DNA from: Chryseobacterium sp. MYb264
GTDB lineage: Bacteria; Bacteroidota; Bacteroidia; Flavobacteriales; Weeksellaceae
Length of the DNA: 64,000 nt
Direction of reading: 5' to 3'
Assembly (NCBI RefSeq): GCF_035974275.1
Contig: NZ_CP142422.1
Coordinates: 4,960,001 to 5,024,000 of the forward strand
In this document: piece after piece, positions 23,808 to 32,404 of the stretch
Layout: the number at the start of each line of letters is the position of its first letter
How positions within the stretch are numbered: the first letter of the stretch is position 1
The notes under the pieces: model-generated
What the model saw: the letters and a program-made list of their open reading frames with translations, nothing else
What the model was told of the DNA's origin: nothing
The model's database searches: none
Made by a program: the position numbers and the translations under genes

Positions 23808-24866
23808 ATGACAACAACACAAGAATTTTTAGGAAAAGAAGAATTTTCGATATATACGCAAACGGTTTCGGAAAGCTGTCCTTCGAATATTGCCCTGATC
23901 AAATATTGGGGAAAATATGACAATCAGATTCCGGCGAACCCGAGCATCAGTTATACTTTAAATAACTGTAAAACCAATACCACAATGGAGTTTTTGGCGG
24001 ATGAGCCTTTTTCTGTTCAGACTTTTTTGGCTGGAAATGAAGAACTGAAGTTTGCCGAAAAAATAGAAAAATATTTCAAAAATATTGAACAGTATCTTCC
24101 GTGGATTTTAAAAGGAAAATACATTATCAGAACTGAAAATACATTTCCTCACAGCTCAGGAATAGCGAGTTCGGCATCAGGTTTTGGAGCAATTGCAAAA
24201 TGTCTGATGAAGCTTGACGGAGTTTTTTCGGGGATAGATTCAGAAGAAGAATCACTGAGAAAAGCTTCGTTTCTCGCAAGATTAGGAAGCGGAAGCGCAT
24301 GCAGAAGTTTGTACAACGGATTAGTCGTTTGGGGAGAATCTCAGGTGAGAGGAAGTTCAGATCTTTTTGCGGTAAAATATCCTGATGAAGAAATTCATGA
24401 TATTTTCAAAGATTTTAATGATTGGGTTTTACTGATTCATGAAGGGCAGAAAAGCGTTTCTTCAACGGTGGGACATGGTTTGATGAATACCAATCCGTAT
24501 GCGGAAAGAAGATTCTTGGAAGCCAGAGAAAATTTTGGTCCGATGAAGGAAATTCTGGAAAGCGGAGATATGCAAAGTTTTATCCGCTTAGTAGAACATG
24601 AAGCACTTACTTTACACGCTATGATGATGATGAGCGAACCGGCTTTTATTTTAATGAAAACAGGAACGCTGGAAGTAATCAATAAAATTTGGGATTTCAG
24701 AAAAGAGACTAATTTACCTTTATTCTTTACATTGGATGCGGGAGCAAACGTTCATCTTTTATTCCCTAATGACGGTTCTGAAGAAAAAATTAAAACTTTC
24801 ATCGAAGCTGAATTGCTACAGCATACTCAACATAATGGAGTAGTGAAAGACATCATGAAATTTTAA
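23808..24866 (+). CDS. mvaD: diphosphomevalonate decarboxylase
   Basis: A 352-residue GHMP-superfamily enzyme that converts mevalonate diphosphate to isopentenyl diphosphate using ATP. This indicates the mevalonate route for isoprenoids, as is usual in Flavobacteriia. Seen: the decarboxylase signature SCPSNIALIKYWGKYD (about 23-38), the GHMP ATP loop PHSSGIASSASGFGAIA (about 111-127), LGSGSACRSLYNGL, and a C-terminal TLDAGANVHLLFP. The N-terminus and length are typical. Confidence 0.95.
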   Translation: MTTTQEFLGKEEFSIYTQTVSESCPSNIALIKYWGKYDNQIPANPSISYTLNNCKTNTTMEFLADEPFSVQTFLAGNEELKFAEKIEKYFKNIEQYLPWILKGKYIIRTENTFPHSSGIASSASGFGAIAKCLMKLDGVFSGIDSEEESLRKASFLARLGSGSACRSLYNGLVVWGESQVRGSSDLFAVKYPDEEIHDIFKDFNDWVLLIHEGQKSVSSTVGHGLMNTNPYAERRFLEARENFGPMKEILESGDMQSFIRLVEHEALTLHAMMMMSEPAFILMKTGTLEVINKIWDFRKETNLPLFFTLDAGANVHLLFPNDGSEEKIKTFIEAELLQHTQHNGVVKDIMKF

Positions 24867-24883
24867 GATAAAATATCAATAGG

Positions 24884-24912
24884 AGCGGGCTTTAGCCCGC
24901 TTTTTTCGTTAT
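24884..24912 (+). terminator. intrinsic terminator of mvaD with GTTATA tail
   Basis: Stem AGCGGGC-TTTA-GCCCGCT followed by six T, then CGTTATA. A smaller TTGACTTTAGTCAA hairpin follows at about 24921-24934. The overall arrangement is shared with the terminator at 20581-20612. Confidence 0.85.
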
Positions 24913-24936
24913 AATGGAATTGACTTTAGTCAAAAT

Positions 24937-26019
24937 TTAACCTTCCGTCACCACAGCATCACGTTCTCCATCCTCCTCTTTTCCTTCCCGAATCATTTCC
25001 TCAGCCTCCGCTTTTTCCTCCTGTGTAGCATGATCTATTCGTTCTTCCTGTTCATCATTTTGATGGTCAATGAAAAATTCACAATAAACCGGAAGGTGAT
25101 CGGAACCAAAATTTTCAAGCGTTTTTAAATCTTTAATGAAAATATGCTCGCTGTGGAACATCAAATCAATAGGAAACCTCAGAAAACGGTATTTCGCATG
25201 AAAAGTAGAAACAAAAGAATGCCCGATTCTGGGGTCGATCAAATGACTTGTTTTTCTGAACAAAACCGAGGATTTCGACCAGGCAACATTATTAAAATCT
25301 CCCACTACAATCACAGGTTCTTTAATTTTTCTCACGCGTTTCGCAATACTTAGCAGATCGCCGTCTCTTTCCTTTGAGGTTTCTTCTTCCGTCGGACTTG
25401 GCGGTGGCGGATGTACTCCGAAAAATACAAATTGGAAGCCGTCTTTCGTCTGTAAATGAGCTTCAATACTAGGAATATCATCGGCAACGAAAAAGTAAGT
25501 TTGTGAATCTTTAACCTCAATTTTAGAGTAAAAATGCATTCCGTAGGTATTTTCCAGCGTCACTTTATGCTGATAAGGATAATCTTTCTCAAGCGGACGA
25601 AGGGCTTTTTCCCAATCACCATTGCTTTCCATGGTTAGGAAAATATCAGGTTGATATTTTTCTATCAATTGAGTAAATCTGTTATATTCATTATTGAATT
25701 GATACACATTAGCAGAAATAAAGTTCAGTTTTGCTGAAGATTGATATTGTTGAGTATGCTTTTTTACAGGATAAAGCGGGGTATATTTTACCAAAGTAAC
25801 TGCGTGATGAATAAACAGAATAATTAAAAGTCCCTGATAATACCAGATATTATCCGAAGAACCTACGATAAAGCCTAGAATAAGCGTGAAAAGAATAAAA
25901 TAGGTAATCTGTATTTTACCAAATTCTGGAACACGAAATATCCAGTGAGAATTTTGAATTTTCGGAAGGATGGTTAAAATTAGTAATAGTACAATCAGAA
26001 TCAGGTAAGCTGTCCACAT
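24937..26019 (-). CDS. endonuclease/exonuclease/phosphatase family membrane protein
   Basis: A 360-residue protein with three N-terminal membrane segments (about 3-20, 33-52 and 58-78) and an EEP catalytic domain facing the periplasm or cytosol. Seen: FISANVYQFN, TMESNGDWEKAL (metal-binding Glu), GVHPPPPSPTEEE, VGDFNNVAWS, and the final catalytic GSDHLPVYCEF. The last 45 residues are very acidic (many Glu and Asp) and follow the domain. Family members cut DNA or hydrolyse phosphoesters. The substrate is unknown. Confidence 0.85.
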   Translation of the reverse strand: MWTAYLILIVLLLILTILPKIQNSHWIFRVPEFGKIQITYFILFTLILGFIVGSSDNIWYYQGLLIILFIHHAVTLVKYTPLYPVKKHTQQYQSSAKLNFISANVYQFNNEYNRFTQLIEKYQPDIFLTMESNGDWEKALRPLEKDYPYQHKVTLENTYGMHFYSKIEVKDSQTYFFVADDIPSIEAHLQTKDGFQFVFFGVHPPPPSPTEEETSKERDGDLLSIAKRVRKIKEPVIVVGDFNNVAWSKSSVLFRKTSHLIDPRIGHSFVSTFHAKYRFLRFPIDLMFHSEHIFIKDLKTLENFGSDHLPVYCEFFIDHQNDEQEERIDHATQEEKAEAEEMIREGKEEDGERDAVVTEG

Positions 26020-26154
26020 ATATATTGAAATAAGAGGATAAATTTAACTCATTTTTATCATTTTTCAAATCAAGCGGTTTTTAAAGTTTGTTAATGTGTT
26101 CTCGGATTAATGCGGTTTTCTTTTTGAATTTGCCCCAATAAACCCTGAAGGGGG

Positions 26155-26262
26155 TAAATATCAGTAGCGTCGGGTGAAACCCGATGAATACGTATTCAAT
26201 GATATTATAACCCCGTAGGGGTTGAATAATGTAAAGGAAATTTCAAAGATAAAATGGTATAA
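26155..26262. repeat. 108-bp dispersed repeat, copy 2
   Basis: Matches copy 1 at 13858-13965. It keeps the palindrome GAATACGTATTC and has stronger hairpins, TCGGGT-GA-AACCCGA and AACCCC-GTA-GGGGTT. A further CCCTGAAGGGG dyad lies just upstream, near 26143-26154. No gene was seen in the rest of 26020-26306. Confidence 0.85.
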
Positions 26263-26306
26263 CGTTTATTTTGCTTATTTTTATTCGTTTAGTTAAATAC
26301 AAGATC

Positions 26307-26753
26307 ATGAATAAATTACTTGCAGTCACAATATTTTTGAGTATTTTCTGTTTTGGACAAAGCGATCTGCACAAAGAGGTCGAAAAGCCTATTCGTCAAC
26401 TGTTTTTAGGAATGAAAACCGCAAATCCTGAACTAGTAAAAACCATATTTGCCGAAAATGCTATTTTCCAAACGATTACTAAAGATGGAATTGTAAAAAC
26501 AGATAAAGTGGAAGATTTTATTACATCCATTTCAAAGTCTTCCAAAGATGATCTGGATGAAAGAATTTCCATAGAAGCAATTCATGTGGATGGTCTTCTG
26601 GCAAGTGTTTTTACACCGTATTCTTTCTATTATAAAGCGAAACTTTCACATTGCGGTGCGAATAGTTTTCAATTAATAAAGCAAAATGGGGAATGGAAAA
26701 TACAATATTTAATTGATACAAGACGAAAGGAAAACTGCAAGGATCAAAAGTAA
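26307..26753 (+). CDS. secreted SnoaL/NTF2-like protein
   Basis: A 148-residue exported protein. Seen: a signal peptide (about 1-17, ending CFGQS), then a cone-shaped NTF2-like pattern with FLGMKTANPELVKTIFAENAIFQTI and NSFQLIKQNGEWKIQYLIDTR at the end. The start at 26307 places the signal peptide at the N-terminus; the longer frame from 26271 would bury it. Members of this fold include isomerases and non-catalytic binding proteins. No specific role can be assigned. Confidence 0.8.
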   Translation: MNKLLAVTIFLSIFCFGQSDLHKEVEKPIRQLFLGMKTANPELVKTIFAENAIFQTITKDGIVKTDKVEDFITSISKSSKDDLDERISIEAIHVDGLLASVFTPYSFYYKAKLSHCGANSFQLIKQNGEWKIQYLIDTRRKENCKDQK

Positions 26754-26798
26754 AAAGTTTACAAAAATTATTAGAAGAAGAATTTAAAAAGTTTTAAA

Positions 26799-27176
26799 AT
26801 GAAAATCCATCATATTGCCATTATTGGCTCAGATTACGAAGTTTCCAAGAAATTTTATACTGAAGTTTTAGGCTTAAATGCCATCCGTGAAGTGTATCGT
26901 GAAGAAAGACAGTCGTATAAACTCGATCTTGCGATTGGAGAGCATTATGTGATTGAATTGTTTTCCTTTCCCAATCCGCCGCAAAGACCTTCCAGACCGG
27001 AATCTTGTGGATTGAGGCATTTGGCATTTTCCGTGGATGATGTTAATGAAAAACGTCAGGAATTAATCGGTAAAGGGTTGGCTTGTGAAGATATTCGGAT
27101 CGATGAATTTACAGGAAAAGAATTTTTCTTTATCCAAGATCCGGATCAGTTACCGCTGGAGTTTTATGAAGCTTAA
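26799..27176 (+). CDS. glyoxalase I-like VOC metalloprotein (YaeR-like)
   Basis: A 125-residue vicinal-oxygen-chelate protein. Seen: HHIAIIGSDYEVSKKFYTEVLG (first metal His near residue 4), HYVIELFSFPNPPQRPSRPE, typical of the YaeR/SMU1112c subgroup, CGLRHLAFSVDDV (second His), and IQDPDQLPLEFYE with the terminal metal Glu. All metal ligands appear to be present. The substrate of this subgroup is not established. Confidence 0.9.
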   Translation: MKIHHIAIIGSDYEVSKKFYTEVLGLNAIREVYREERQSYKLDLAIGEHYVIELFSFPNPPQRPSRPESCGLRHLAFSVDDVNEKRQELIGKGLACEDIRIDEFTGKEFFFIQDPDQLPLEFYEA

Positions 27177-27192
27177 TTAATTGATATTTGAT

Positions 27193-27237
27193 GCCACGAA
27201 TGCACGAATTTTAAGTATTAATTCGTGCATTCGTGGC
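27193..27237. repeat. 18-bp perfect inverted repeat (GCCACGAATGCACGAATT)
   Basis: Two identical inverted arms around a 9-base spacer. There is no T tract on either side, so it is not a standard terminator. A shorter related string, GTGAATTCGTGGCA, occurs at about 4742-4755. The remaining part of 27177-27506 is AT-rich with no gene recognised. Confidence 0.75.
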
Positions 27238-27506
27238 TAAAAAAATAAATTTATGCTGTGTTGTTCCTTTGGTAAATTTGTTTTTTTTACCGCAAAAGAA
27301 TCAAAAGAAATTTTAGAAGTTTTTTGGATATTTCTTCAAAAGAAAACAAAATAAAAATTAAATAATTTTAAAACTATTGTGTTCTTCTCAACGACTTAGT
27401 ATTTAGCTAAAATTCTAAAGTATTAAAAAATTTTGTGACTTTTGTGGTTTAAAAAGCACAATAAGACATTGAATTTGTATCAACGCTTCTGAAGAGATGA
27501 TTAAAA

Positions 27507-27890
27507 TTAATGTGCGTAACCCGTAAAAAAGCTAATCGCCATAATCGCTAACACGATAGAGGAAATGATTACATAAACGTAATCTTTTTCTTTTAAATAC
27601 CCAATTAAAGCGAAAACAATTCTCATCAAAGGCGTGAAAATTAGCAAAAGAATTCCCAGCTGGATGATCGCAGAACCTTCACCCTTGCAAAGAGAATCCC
27701 AAAAATGCCCCCAAACTTTTTCGGAAGAAGTTCCGATAGCCAAGCTTGAATATTTTTTAGGCATTTTAAAGCCTTCCATGAATAATTTTACAAAACCAAT
27801 CAGTGAAGTAATAACGGATAAAATTACGCCCAATCTCAGAAGATTTCCGACAGAGCGGTTCAAATCTACGTCTGTGAAGTCCTTTTTCAT
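27507..27890 (-). CDS. DUF1634 membrane protein, partner of TauE
   Basis: A 127-residue protein with three membrane segments (about 16-36, 76-97 and 104-124). DUF1634 genes typically sit beside TauE/SafE permeases, as here. The ATG shares one base with the upstream stop (TAATG), so they are translationally coupled. It is probably an accessory subunit of the exporter; its exact role is unknown. Confidence 0.85.
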   Translation of the reverse strand: MKKDFTDVDLNRSVGNLLRLGVILSVITSLIGFVKLFMEGFKMPKKYSSLAIGTSSEKVWGHFWDSLCKGEGSAIIQLGILLLIFTPLMRIVFALIGYLKEKDYVYVIISSIVLAIMAISFFTGYAH

Positions 27891-28720
27891 TATCTGAAAC
27901 TTTTGTTGATACCGTTATACATCATATAAATTGACAAAATAGTGATCACAATCGCAAAGAACGTTTTCAGTTTTTTTGTTTTGGAGGCCATTAATGTTTT
28001 TGAACCGATGAAACTTCCCACTACAACTCCAATTAAAACCGGAGCTACAATTACAGGAATAATTTCACCTCTCTGGAAATAGATCAAAGCACTTGCAACA
28101 GCAGTTACTCCGATCATAAAGTTACTTGTAGTGGTTGACACTTTAAACGGTAATCTCATCATATTATCCATTGCCAAAACCTTTAATGCACCTGAACCGA
28201 TCCCCAAAAGACCAGACATGGCACCTGCAAACATCATCATTAGAAATCCCGGAACAGTATTTCTTGCCGAATACGTTTTAATTACACCTTTATCAGGGAA
28301 AGTTCCGTGAAGCTTTAATTTATCCTCTAAACTTCCTTTAATTAAGGTTTCCTGATGATCAGGTTTTCCTTTTAGGTTTAAAATAACCGTTAAAAGAAGA
28401 ATACTTGCGAAAATAATTCCAATGGTATTAGGATTTAGAATTCCCGAAACCAAAGCACCAACAATAGCGCCGGCTGTGGTTGCGATCTCTAAAAACATGC
28501 CGATTCTCATATTGGTAAATCCTTCTTTCACAAAAGCTACGGCGGCACCGGAAGAAGTTCCGATCACAGAAATAAGCGAAGCACCGATCGCATAATGCAT
28601 AGGAACGCCGAAACCCAGCGTGAGTAAAGGAATGATGATAACTCCTCCTCCCAGACCCGTAAGTGAGCCCAGAAGTCCCGCCGAGATTGCTCCCAGGAAG
28701 AGAATAATAATTTCTGACAT
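27890..28720 (-). CDS. TauE/SafE family permease
   Basis: A 276-residue membrane protein of the sulfite/organosulfonate exporter family. Seen: the duplicated Gly-rich half-repeats GSLTGLGGGVIIIPLLTLGFG (about 18-38) and GAMSGLLGIGSGALKVLAM (about 161-179), with about eight membrane helices. It likely exports a sulfur-containing anion. It has a well-formed promoter (TTTG-N20-TATATTTG at 28725-28756) with a 12-bp palindrome in the spacer, which hints at regulation. Confidence 0.88.
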   Translation of the reverse strand: MSEIIILFLGAISAGLLGSLTGLGGGVIIIPLLTLGFGVPMHYAIGASLISVIGTSSGAAVAFVKEGFTNMRIGMFLEIATTAGAIVGALVSGILNPNTIGIIFASILLLTVILNLKGKPDHQETLIKGSLEDKLKLHGTFPDKGVIKTYSARNTVPGFLMMMFAGAMSGLLGIGSGALKVLAMDNMMRLPFKVSTTTSNFMIGVTAVASALIYFQRGEIIPVIVAPVLIGVVVGSFIGSKTLMASKTKKLKTFFAIVITILSIYMMYNGINKSFR

Positions 28721-28724
28721 GCTA

Positions 28725-28756
28725 CAAATATAAAACTATTGCAGAATTCTGCCAAA
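28725..28756 (-). promoter_or_regulatory. tauE promoter with palindrome in its spacer
   Basis: On the minus strand there is a TTTG, a 20-base spacer, TATATTTG, then TAGC and the ATG at 28720. The spacer holds the perfect dyad GCAGAATTCTGC (28741-28752), placed where a repressor would block polymerase. Confidence 0.55.
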
Positions 28757-28781
28757 CGTTTAAAAAAGATAAATTTTGACG

Positions 28782-28789
28782 TATTTTTG
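28782..28789 (+). promoter_or_regulatory. -7 octamer of the DUF1543 gene, four bases before ATG
   Basis: TATTTTTG, then CAGG, then the ATG at 28794. It fixes the start 18 bases inside the longer frame. Confidence 0.5.
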
Positions 28790-28793
28790 CAGG

Positions 28794-29354
28794 ATGGAAA
28801 ATCAGTTGAAATTATTCTATATCATCCTTGGTGCAACGCCAAAAGGCAGAAATATTGAGCAACACGATGTGTTTTTCGGAATTGCAGAAAGTCTTAAAGA
28901 TCTGGTTCCTGAGATGAAAAATTTCTGGAAAGAGGCAGACGGAAAAATACATTTAGACTGTTATCAGGAGGTGAAATTTGCGGATGGATATGAAGTGAAA
29001 ATTGTGGAGAAAGGGGAAAAAACATCGGAAGAGCAATTATATTTTATTAATCTTGGAGGTTATAAAAAAGGTTTTTTTGAAGAGTTTCATGAACAGCATT
29101 TGATGGTCGGGAATTCGATGGGAGATATTGTGAAAAAAGCAAAAGCAACTGACTTTTATAAAACGATGGGCTTTGAAGGAGCGGTGAGTCATATTGATGA
29201 TAAGCATGGAGTAGATATTGACGATATTTTTAATGTAAGCGATATTTTGCCTCAGGAAATGAAAGAAAAATATTCCATTGTATTGACTAAATCGGATGCG
29301 GAAAATCAGGAAAACCCGATGGGATTGGGATATTTGAAAATTGATAAAATTTAA
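28794..29354 (+). CDS. DUF1543 domain protein
   Basis: A 186-residue cytosolic protein. Seen: the family signature KLFYIILGATPKGRNIEQHD near the start, with a second similar half (KKGFFEEFHEQHLMVGNSMGDIVKKAK), consistent with the two-part DUF1543 fold. The function is unknown. It is transcribed divergently from tauE. The spacer to purK (29355-29490) holds low-complexity TTTGCGAACTTTGCG-type sequence common in this genus. Confidence 0.88.
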   Translation: MENQLKLFYIILGATPKGRNIEQHDVFFGIAESLKDLVPEMKNFWKEADGKIHLDCYQEVKFADGYEVKIVEKGEKTSEEQLYFINLGGYKKGFFEEFHEQHLMVGNSMGDIVKKAKATDFYKTMGFEGAVSHIDDKHGVDIDDIFNVSDILPQEMKEKYSIVLTKSDAENQENPMGLGYLKIDKI

Positions 29355-29490
29355 TAAAACTTTAGTGTTCTTTCTTAAGTGAAACGCCTTTGCGCACTTA
29401 AAAGCATAAAGTATTTTAAATAGAACCTTTGCGAACTTTGCGTTTTAAAAAAGTTTTAAATTAAATCTAATAGAAAAAATAAAAGTAAAA

Positions 29491-30603
29491 ATGAAAATAG
29501 GAATTTTAGGAGGAGGACAATTGGGAAGAATGCTGATTCAGGAAGCATTGAAATATGACGATCAGTTTTATACACTAGATCCGGCTTCTGATGCGCCTTG
29601 CCATACGATCTCTAACTTTACTCAAGGGAATTTTAATGACTATGAAACGGTTTTAAATTTCGGGAAAGATAAAGACGTGGTAACCATTGAAATTGAACAC
29701 GTAAATGCAGACGCGTTGGCAGAATTGGAAAATCAGGGAATAAAAGTGGTTCCGAATTCAAAAATCATTAAAACGATTCAACAAAAAATCCTTCAAAAAC
29801 AATTTTATAAAGAACACGATATTCCAAGTCCGGAATTTGAAGTGATGGACGGAAGTTCAGACGAAATAAAAATGCCACTGCCATTTGTACAAAAAATGAA
29901 TACAGGCGGTTATGACGGAAAAGGCGTTCAGGTAATTCGTACTGCTGAGGATATGAAAAATCTTTGGGTTGAAGATTCTGTTATTGAAAAATTAGTAGAC
30001 ATCGACAAAGAACTTTCTGTAATCGTAGCAAGAAACGAAAACGGAGAAACCAAAATATTCCCGGTAACGGAAATGGTGGCAGATCCGAAACTGAATTTAC
30101 TTGATTTCAATGTTTGTCCGGTTTATTTATTGGAAGAAATTGAAGATCAGATTACGGCTATTACTGAGAAATTTTTAGCTGCTGTGAATTCTCCGGGACT
30201 TTTTGCTATTGAGTTATTTTTAGATAAAGAAGGAAAAATCTGGGTGAATGAGACGGCTCCGAGATTGCACAATTCAGGACATCAAAGTCAGGAAGGAAAT
30301 GCCAATTCTCAGTTTGAGCAGATGTATCGTGTGGTGAAAAATTTACCGTTGGCAGATACAGACGCGATTGTTTACAGCGGAATGCTGAATTTGGTAGGTG
30401 CGGAAGGATTCTCAGGAAAAGTAATTTATGAAGGCATGGAAGATGTGCTGAGATTGCCGGAAACCTATGTTCACCTTTACGGAAAAACAGAGACCAAGCC
30501 GGGAAGAAAAATGGGACATATTAACGTATTGGCCGATTCCAGAGAGGAATTGATGGAGAAGCTGGTGCAGGTGAAAGCGATGGTGAGAGTAATTGCGGAG
30601 TAA
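29491..30603 (+). CDS. purK: 5-(carboxyamino)imidazole ribonucleotide synthase
   Basis: A 370-residue ATP-grasp enzyme. It carboxylates AIR to N5-CAIR with ATP and bicarbonate in de novo purine synthesis, feeding PurE. Seen: ILGGGQLGRMLIQEA at the N-terminus, VVTIEIEHVNADAL, the ATP-grasp lid PFVQKMNTGGYDGKGVQV, and the metal-binding WVNETAPRLHNSGHQS. Its partner purE lies 6 kb downstream, separated by an IS and other genes. Confidence 0.96.
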   Translation: MKIGILGGGQLGRMLIQEALKYDDQFYTLDPASDAPCHTISNFTQGNFNDYETVLNFGKDKDVVTIEIEHVNADALAELENQGIKVVPNSKIIKTIQQKILQKQFYKEHDIPSPEFEVMDGSSDEIKMPLPFVQKMNTGGYDGKGVQVIRTAEDMKNLWVEDSVIEKLVDIDKELSVIVARNENGETKIFPVTEMVADPKLNLLDFNVCPVYLLEEIEDQITAITEKFLAAVNSPGLFAIELFLDKEGKIWVNETAPRLHNSGHQSQEGNANSQFEQMYRVVKNLPLADTDAIVYSGMLNLVGAEGFSGKVIYEGMEDVLRLPETYVHLYGKTETKPGRKMGHINVLADSREELMEKLVQVKAMVRVIAE

Positions 30604-30624
30604 ATAAAAGAACTTATTATATTG

Positions 30625-32404
30625 AAAAAGACTGCCCAAAAGGAGGGCACTGAAAAAGTAAACTTCATTAAAAAAAATAAGCAAAACTTTAAAAGTTTTG
30701 GTTATTTTTTTATCTTCAATGTAAATTTCAATAGCAAAGCAAATGTTAATACAGCAAGAAAAACTTCCGTTGAGTGCCTATTCCGGTTTGTATGATTTAA
30801 TTGTACCGAAGGAAAACCTTCTTAGAAAAATTAATGAGCTGATTGATTTTTCTTTCATCTATGATGAGCTTTTGAGCAAATACTGCTTAAACAATGGTCG
30901 CAATGCTGAAAGTCCGGTACGGATGTTTAAATACCTGCTTTTAAAAAGTATTTATACAGTTTCTGATGTAGATGTGGTAGAGCGTTCCCGGTATGATATG
31001 TCCTTTAAATATTTCTTGGATATGACTCCGGAAGAAGATGTAATCAATCCCAGTTCCCTTACAAAATTCAGAAAACTGCGTTTGAAAGATAGTGATCTTT
31101 TAAGCTTGCTCATTGGTAAAACCGTGAGTATTGCGATTGAAAAAGGCATCATCAAATCCAGATCCATCATTGTAGATGCCACTCACACCTTGTCGATGAG
31201 CAATCCTTTTTCAACGATAGAAGTATTGCGGGAGCGCTCAAAACTGCTTCGCAAGACCGTTTATCAGTTTGATGAAGAATTTAAAACTAAAATGCCCTCA
31301 AAAAATATTGAAAATGATTTAAACAAAGAATTGGATTATTGCAGAGAACTCGAAAAACGCATTGAAAACGAAGCTTCTATCAGGGAGATTCCTGCTGTAA
31401 AGGAGAAGCTGAATCTTTTGAAGGAAACAGTGAGAGACACCGGGGAGCAGATGGTTTTTTCAAAAGATGCCGACGCTAAAACGGGTCACAAATCGGCTGA
31501 CAGTTCTTTTTTCGGATACAAAACGCACTTGGCGATGAGCGAAGAGCGGATTATTACGGCGGCCGTGGTAACTTCGGGAGAAAAAGGCGACGGCCCGGAA
31601 CTGCCAAAATTACTGCAGATGAGCCAGGACAACGGGATGGAGGTAGATGCCATCATTGGTGACGCTGCTTACAGCGGAAAAGAAAATCTGAAAATTGCGG
31701 GCGAACAAAATATTAAAATAGTAGCCAGACTTAATCCTTCCATCACCCAGGGTTTTCGAAAAGATGAAGACCGTTTTGATTACAATAAAGATGCCGACCG
31801 TTTTGTGTGTCCTGCAGGGCATTTGGCGATTCGCAAAGCTCGTGGCGGGAAGAAACACGTAGGCGGAAATCAAGTGGATACCTATTATTTTGATATTGAA
31901 AAATGCAAGGTTTGCCCATTAAAAGAAGGATGTTATAAAGAAGGAGCAAAATCTAAAACTTATTCGGTTTCCATAAAATCAGACTTACATAAGGAGCAAA
32001 TGATTTTTCAGGAAAGCGATTATTACAAAGAAAAATCGAAACACCGCTATAAAATCGAAGCCAAAAACAGCGAGCTTAAAAACGTACACGGCTACGACAG
32101 GGCGATTGCAAATGGTATTGAAAATATGCAAATGCAGGGTGCAATGGCTATTTTCACTGTCAATTTGAAGAGAATCCTGAAATTAATATAGAGAAATCGA
32201 TCTATACTCCGTCTTTTATAAACATCGCAGGCGTGGCGCAATATCAATCCCGTTAAACCTCAAAAATTTGATACTGAAAAAAAGAAAAAAAGCTTATTAC
32301 GAAGGTTTAATTTTCGTAATAAACTCTTAATTCTAACTCCAAATCAATTGGTAATTCTATATGAACGGGGTTTTTCAGTGCCCTCGCCCAAAAGCAGTCT
32401 TTTT
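30625..32404. mobile_element. IS1182-type insertion sequence, apparently intact
   Basis: A 1.8-kb element with one transposase ORF. Terminal inverted repeats of about 33 bases are visible. The left end reads AAAAAGACTGC...GAGGGCACTGAAAAA (30625-30657), and the right end is the complement of the same pattern (about 32371-32404). The segment after the ORF contains a TTATTACGAA/TTCGTAATAA hairpin near 32304-32332. I find no clean target duplication. It sits 21 bases after purK and adjoins the stop of the next minus-strand gene. Confidence 0.88.
30743..32191 (+). CDS. IS1182 family transposase
   Basis: A 482-residue DDE transposase. Seen: the DUF772 N-terminal domain (about 50-120, with NPSSLTKFRKLRL), catalytic Asp in IIVDATHTLSMSN, a second Asp in IIGDAAYSGKEN, and the Glu in IEAKNSELKNVHGYDRA. 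A Cys cluster VCPAGHLA/CKVCPLKEGC precedes the last motif, as is usual for IS1182. No frameshift or stop was seen, so the protein should be active. Confidence 0.94.
   Translation: MLIQQEKLPLSAYSGLYDLIVPKENLLRKINELIDFSFIYDELLSKYCLNNGRNAESPVRMFKYLLLKSIYTVSDVDVVERSRYDMSFKYFLDMTPEEDVINPSSLTKFRKLRLKDSDLLSLLIGKTVSIAIEKGIIKSRSIIVDATHTLSMSNPFSTIEVLRERSKLLRKTVYQFDEEFKTKMPSKNIENDLNKELDYCRELEKRIENEASIREIPAVKEKLNLLKETVRDTGEQMVFSKDADAKTGHKSADSSFFGYKTHLAMSEERIITAAVVTSGEKGDGPELPKLLQMSQDNGMEVDAIIGDAAYSGKENLKIAGEQNIKIVARLNPSITQGFRKDEDRFDYNKDADRFVCPAGHLAIRKARGGKKHVGGNQVDTYYFDIEKCKVCPLKEGCYKEGAKSKTYSVSIKSDLHKEQMIFQESDYYKEKSKHRYKIEAKNSELKNVHGYDRAIANGIENMQMQGAMAIFTVNLKRILKLI

Noticed and set aside
27193..27237. 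Inverted repeat as an intrinsic terminator
   Set aside because: No T tract on either strand next to the stem; called a repeat instead.
29355..29490. TTTGCGAACTTTGCG-like direct repeats before purK
   Set aside because: Low-complexity intergenic sequence common in this group; no ORF, fold or regulatory motif could be supported.
30743..32191. IS1182 transposase as a pseudogene
   Set aside because: The frame is uninterrupted and all three DDE residues are visible.
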